A DNA stretch of 8,348 nt, taken from assembly GCA_903821715.1 (NCBI GenBank), contig CAIJMB010000134.1:1-8348 (forward strand). The letters are read 5' to 3'. The position numbers and the translations under genes were made by a program. This DNA comes from an uncultured Flavobacteriales bacterium. Its GTDB lineage: Bacteria > Bacteroidota > Bacteroidia > Flavobacteriales > Schleiferiaceae. Under the pieces are notes generated by a model. That model ran no database searches, was not told where the DNA came from, and saw nothing but the letters and a program-made list of their open reading frames with translations. This document shows, piece by piece, positions 5,693 to 8,348 of this stretch (its first letter is position 1; every line of letters starts with the position of its first letter).

Positions 5693-6565
5693 ATGAATAC
5701 AGTTAATTGTCCAAGCTGCGGAGGAACCGTGCGCCAGACTACGCTCAAGGTGGTTGACCACATGGTGAGCCAAGAAGAATTCACCATTGAGTTTTGTGCG
5801 TGCGGCACGGGAATCACCAATCCGCGCCCCGATGTAATTGGCCCGTACTACGATAGCCCAGCATACACTTCGCACAGTGATGTAAATGCGGGAATCTTCG
5901 GTTCTCTTTATGGCATAGCGAGAAATTTTGCGGCCCGACAGAAAGTGGGGCTCATTAAATCCACGACAAAAAAGTCCAAGGGCAGCCTACTGGACTATGG
6001 CTGTGGCGTGGGTGTGTTTACTGCCCGCGCTGAGCGCAACGGTTGGTCGGTTCAAGGCATTGAGCTTTCGGACGCGGCGCGATCTCGTGCAAACGAAAAG
6101 CTCAAGAATGGTATGGTAGTAAAGGAGCGTTCAGAACTGAGCATAACGAGCTACGATGCGGTAACGTTGTTTCATGTCCTGGAGCACGTAGACGATCCCA
6201 ACGAAGTACTTCAATGGGTTCGCGAACGCCTAAACCCCGGAGGCGCACTTATCATCGCTGTCCCAAATTATGAATCGCCTGACGCGAAGCAGTATGGTCG
6301 GTACTGGGCCGCGTGGGACGTGCCTATTCACTACTGGCATTTTTCGAAGTCTGCCATGACCCGATTGGCACAGTCAAACGGATGGTTTGTGGAGGCGATT
6401 CGCCCCATGCGCCTCGACGCCTTTTATGTAGGGCTGCTCAGCGAGTCCTACAAAACGGGATCAAAAAACTGGTTATCAGCTGTTTACCAAGGTCTTCGCA
6501 GCAACATTCTGGGCGGAAGCCGCAATGCGTCTAGCCTTATTTACGTGCTGCGAAAAGCCGCATAA
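5693..6565 (+). CDS. Class I SAM-dependent methyltransferase with N-terminal cysteine cluster
   Basis: This predicted 290-residue cytoplasmic methyltransferase starts at the ATG at 5693. An in-frame GTG at 5684 would add three residues but lies inside the parS palindrome. The N-terminus holds a likely zinc-binding knuckle: C6 and C9 (CPSC), then C35 and C37 (CACG). A Rossmann methyltransferase domain follows. Motif I is LLDYGCGVGVF (99-109), the acidic ribose-binding strand end is GIELSD (122-127), HVLEHVDDP (161-169) follows, and the post-strand motif is LNPGGALIIAVPN. The overall layout resembles Methyltransf_11/23-type proteins that often act on cell-surface sugar or small-molecule substrates, but the substrate cannot be read from the sequence. 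From memory it follows mnmG in many flavobacteria. Its 3' end overlaps convergent holB by 29 bases. Confidence 0.88.
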   Translation: MNTVNCPSCGGTVRQTTLKVVDHMVSQEEFTIEFCACGTGITNPRPDVIGPYYDSPAYTSHSDVNAGIFGSLYGIARNFAARQKVGLIKSTTKKSKGSLLDYGCGVGVFTARAERNGWSVQGIELSDAARSRANEKLKNGMVVKERSELSITSYDAVTLFHVLEHVDDPNEVLQWVRERLNPGGALIIAVPNYESPDAKQYGRYWAAWDVPIHYWHFSKSAMTRLAQSNGWFVEAIRPMRLDAFYVGLLSESYKTGSKNWLSAVYQGLRSNILGGSRNASSLIYVLRKAA

Positions 6566-7685
6566 ACTGAATTCCGAGGTCGCTTAGCACAATGCGGCTG
6601 TTAATGTTGCGCTGGATGTCGGTGAGGGCAGCCTGAAGCAGGCCTTGAATTTCAAAATGCTTGGACTCATCCAAAAGTCGGGCGAGCCCGTCGGGCTGAA
6701 AGGCCACGTCCGGAAACCACGCGAACAACGAATTCTTTAGTGCTCCATGCCGCAAACGAAGTAGTTGAGAAAGCAGTTGCGCGCTCACGTGAATCCATTG
6801 CTTTTGCTGTTCCCGGGGCTCTTTCGCAAGGCGTTCCGAAAAAGCTAGGAGCCCCACGAGGTCCTTTTTATAGGTGATGCGCATGAACTCCACAAAGTGC
6901 TGAAGTGGCTCGCGCAACGCTTCGCGGTTGCGCAAGAGCATGCTGGCTTGGCCAGGTTGTCCACCTGAAAGCTCAGCGAGCACTGCCGCCTGTTCGGGAC
7001 TAATTCCCTGATTAACAAGAGCTTCGCTAAGCACGCCTGTCGGCACTGGCTTGACATGGTGCACTTGGCACCGCGACCGAATGGTTCCGAGAACCGAAGC
7101 CTCATCGTGGCTGATGAGCAGCAAAAGGGTGCGGTCCAGAGGCTCTTCGACGAGCTTCAGTAGCTTGTTCGCCGCGGAGTCGTTGAGACGCTCCGGCATC
7201 CAAAGCACGACGACCTTGTGGCCGCCGCTATGGGCCTTCAAAGAAAGCAGGCGCTGTATGCGGGCGGATTCTTTCACTGAAATCTGAACGACTTTTTGCT
7301 TGCCACCCAAGTGCTCAATCCAGTCACTCGAAAGTGGGTGTGGGTTTTGCCCTAAAAACGTACGCACATCTGCCAGGAATGGGGCACATGTGTCTTCGTC
7401 GTCTCCGCGCCCTTCGCCGCCAATGACAGGTACGATCCAGTGGACGTCGGGGTGCGCCATATTGTGAAGTTGGATGCACGACGGGCAGGTGCCGCAGGCT
7501 CCGCGCACCGAAGGCTGTGCGCACAAAAGACGCCCGACGTAGTCCATTGCAAGCGGCCAGGCCATTCCGCCATCTTCGCACACGAGCATTTGGGCGTGTG
7601 CCACGCGCTCGCGGTGCACCGCTTGGTCGAGCCACAGCCCCCATTCGGGGAGCTTTTGAAGGGGAATTTGAAGGGGTGAAGCCAA
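6537..7685 (-). CDS. holB: DNA polymerase III delta' subunit
   Basis: This 382-residue (from the TTG start) clamp-loader ATPase-like subunit works with delta and tau/gamma to place the sliding clamp on DNA. The N-terminal region has RVAHAQMLVCEDGG, where the P-loop is degenerate as expected for delta'. A four-cysteine zinc module follows (C55, C64, C67, C70: GACGTCPSC). Next come HPDVHWIVPV, the family hallmark ERLNDSAANKLLKLVEEP (165-182), and the SRC arginine-finger motif in IRSRCQ (202-207). The C-terminal part is the collar helical domain. The reading frame stays open another 96 codons upstream, but that part is antisense to pgk and unlike the family. No ATG lies between it and the conserved HAQ motif, so I chose the TTG at 7685, giving MASPLQIPLQ; this start is uncertain. 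A minus-strand TACCTTCG (7700-7693) is a weak promoter candidate but would leave almost no leader. Confidence 0.92.
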   Translation of the reverse strand: MASPLQIPLQKLPEWGLWLDQAVHRERVAHAQMLVCEDGGMAWPLAMDYVGRLLCAQPSVRGACGTCPSCIQLHNMAHPDVHWIVPVIGGEGRGDDEDTCAPFLADVRTFLGQNPHPLSSDWIEHLGGKQKVVQISVKESARIQRLLSLKAHSGGHKVVVLWMPERLNDSAANKLLKLVEEPLDRTLLLLISHDEASVLGTIRSRCQVHHVKPVPTGVLSEALVNQGISPEQAAVLAELSGGQPGQASMLLRNREALREPLQHFVEFMRITYKKDLVGLLAFSERLAKEPREQQKQWIHVSAQLLSQLLRLRHGALKNSLFAWFPDVAFQPDGLARLLDESKHFEIQGLLQAALTDIQRNINSRIVLSDLGIQFMRLFAARK

Positions 7686-7691
7686 AGTGAA

Positions 7692-7715
7692 GCGAAGGTA
7701 GCGCCCTACCTTTGC
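7692..7715 (+). promoter_or_regulatory. Promoter -7 box of pgk within a dyad between holB and pgk
   Basis: TACCTTTG at 7707-7714 exactly matches TAnnTTTG and sits 28 bases before the pgk ATG. It forms the right half of a 10-bp inverted repeat, GCGAAGGTAG (7692-7701) and CTACCTTTGC (7706-7715), with a 4-base centre and one mismatch. Read on the other strand, the left half is TACCTTCG, one base from a -7 box pointing toward holB. The dyad could therefore be a pair of divergent promoter elements. No -33 TTG is seen at the standard spacing for pgk. Confidence 0.5.
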
Positions 7716-7742
7716 TCCACGAAAACGATCATTCTGTAATTC

Positions 7743-8348
7743 ATGAAAACCATTGACCAACTCGAAGTTCGCGGCCAGCGCATCCTTGTACGCGTAGACT
7801 ACAATGTTCCGCTCCGCGAAGACGGCGAAGTGGCCAACAATCAACGCATTGTAGCGACGATTCCGACCCTGAAGTCTATTGTGGACCGAGGTGGACGGGC
7901 GGTGCTGGTTTCGCACCTCGGGCGACCGAAGGCAGCGGCAGATTCGAAGTTCTCGCTTCGTCCGGTGGCGCATGAGCTGGCACGGGTACTCGGTCGCGAA
8001 GTTCAGTTTTCAATCCACACCATTGGTGCTGAAGCCGTTGCTGCCACCAAGGCCCTCGCCGATGGAGAGATCCTTCTCATGGAAAATGTTCGGTTCTTTC
8101 CCGGAGAAGAGTCTGGGGACGCAGATTTTGCCGCACAATTGGCGGAATTGGGCGACGCCTATGTGAATGATGCCTTCGGAACCGCGCACCGCGCCCACGC
8201 CTCGACTGCAGTGGTTGCGCAGCACTTTAAAGGCCGCAGCGCCTTTGGCCACGTTATGGCCAATGAAATCAAAAACGTGGACCGCGTTTTGGCGTCCCAA
8301 GAGAAGCCCGCGGTTGCCGTGGTAGGCGGATCTAAGGTTTCGAGCAAG
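7743..8348 (+). CDS. pgk: Phosphoglycerate kinase (3' truncated by window edge)
   Basis: The first 202 codons are present, roughly the N-terminal half of a protein usually near 395 residues; no stop occurs before the window ends. The enzyme transfers phosphate between 1,3-bisphosphoglycerate and ADP in glycolysis and gluconeogenesis. The N-domain substrate motifs are all visible: RVDYNVPL (17-24), SHLGRPK (57-63), LMENVRFFPGEE (112-123), VNDAFGTAHRAHAS (141-154), and GGSKVSSK at 195-202, the start of the hinge-side motif. The ATG at 7743 gives the expected N-terminus (MKTIDQLEVRGQRILVRVDYNVP). The gene is transcribed divergently from holB, with 57 bases between the two proposed start codons. 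Confidence 0.97.
   Translation, partial: MKTIDQLEVRGQRILVRVDYNVPLREDGEVANNQRIVATIPTLKSIVDRGGRAVLVSHLGRPKAAADSKFSLRPVAHELARVLGREVQFSIHTIGAEAVAATKALADGEILLMENVRFFPGEESGDADFAAQLAELGDAYVNDAFGTAHRAHASTAVVAQHFKGRSAFGHVMANEIKNVDRVLASQEKPAVAVVGGSKVSSK

Noticed and set aside
6785..6792. TCACGTGA in the holB region, resembling the centre of a parS site
   Set aside because: Outer bases do not match the parS arms (GCGC before, ATCC after); likely chance.
7686..7973. A 96-codon N-terminal extension of holB to the ATG at 7973
   Set aside because: The extension is antisense to pgk, crosses its promoter, and does not look like HolB, whose conserved N-terminus begins near the TTG at 7685.

Overview
The window looks like ordinary chromosomal DNA from a member of the Bacteroidota, most likely a Flavobacteriales-type lineage with near 50% GC genes. 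Three things suggest this. The candidate promoters carry the Bacteroidota -7 motif TAnnTTTG (an identical CTACCTTTGC sits before the aldehyde dehydrogenase and pgk genes). Shine-Dalgarno sequences are not evident. The gene order ybeY-mnmG-methyltransferase and the divergent holB/pgk pair are, from memory, arrangements seen in flavobacteria. No mobile element, CRISPR array or phage gene was seen.

Layout. At the left edge is a tRNA-Cys(GCA) with an encoded CCA and a clean intrinsic terminator. A roughly 190-bp spacer follows, holding two small dyads and a perfect 26-bp tandem repeat. Next come a receiver-like/AraC-type regulator and, 54 bp further on, an ALDH7-type aldehyde dehydrogenase (probable piperideine-6-carboxylate / aminoadipate-semialdehyde dehydrogenase). 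A 335-bp AT-rich gap (about 34% GC overall, 16% in its core) separates these from a compact rightward cluster: rpiB, ybeY (overlapping rpiB), mnmG and a class I SAM methyltransferase. The methyltransferase overlaps tail-to-tail with leftward holB (DNA polymerase III delta'). holB is divergent from pgk, which runs off the right edge.

The most notable signal is not a gene. Three copies of the perfect palindrome GTTCCACGTGGAAC lie within 1.9 kb: at the 3' end of ybeY, inside mnmG, and in the mnmG/methyltransferase junction. They match the ParB-binding centromere site parS. The palindrome is read in two different codon frames in the two genes and is non-coding at the third site, so DNA-level selection explains it better than protein conservation. 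This makes the segment a probable chromosome-partitioning (ParB loading) centre and suggests that the replication origin is nearby. The AT-rich gap 0.8 kb upstream of the first parS has some weak origin-like features, but that is speculative.

Functionally, the regulator plus dehydrogenase look like a small catabolic unit. rpiB and pgk are central carbon genes. ybeY and mnmG serve rRNA maturation and tRNA wobble modification. holB serves the replicative clamp loader.
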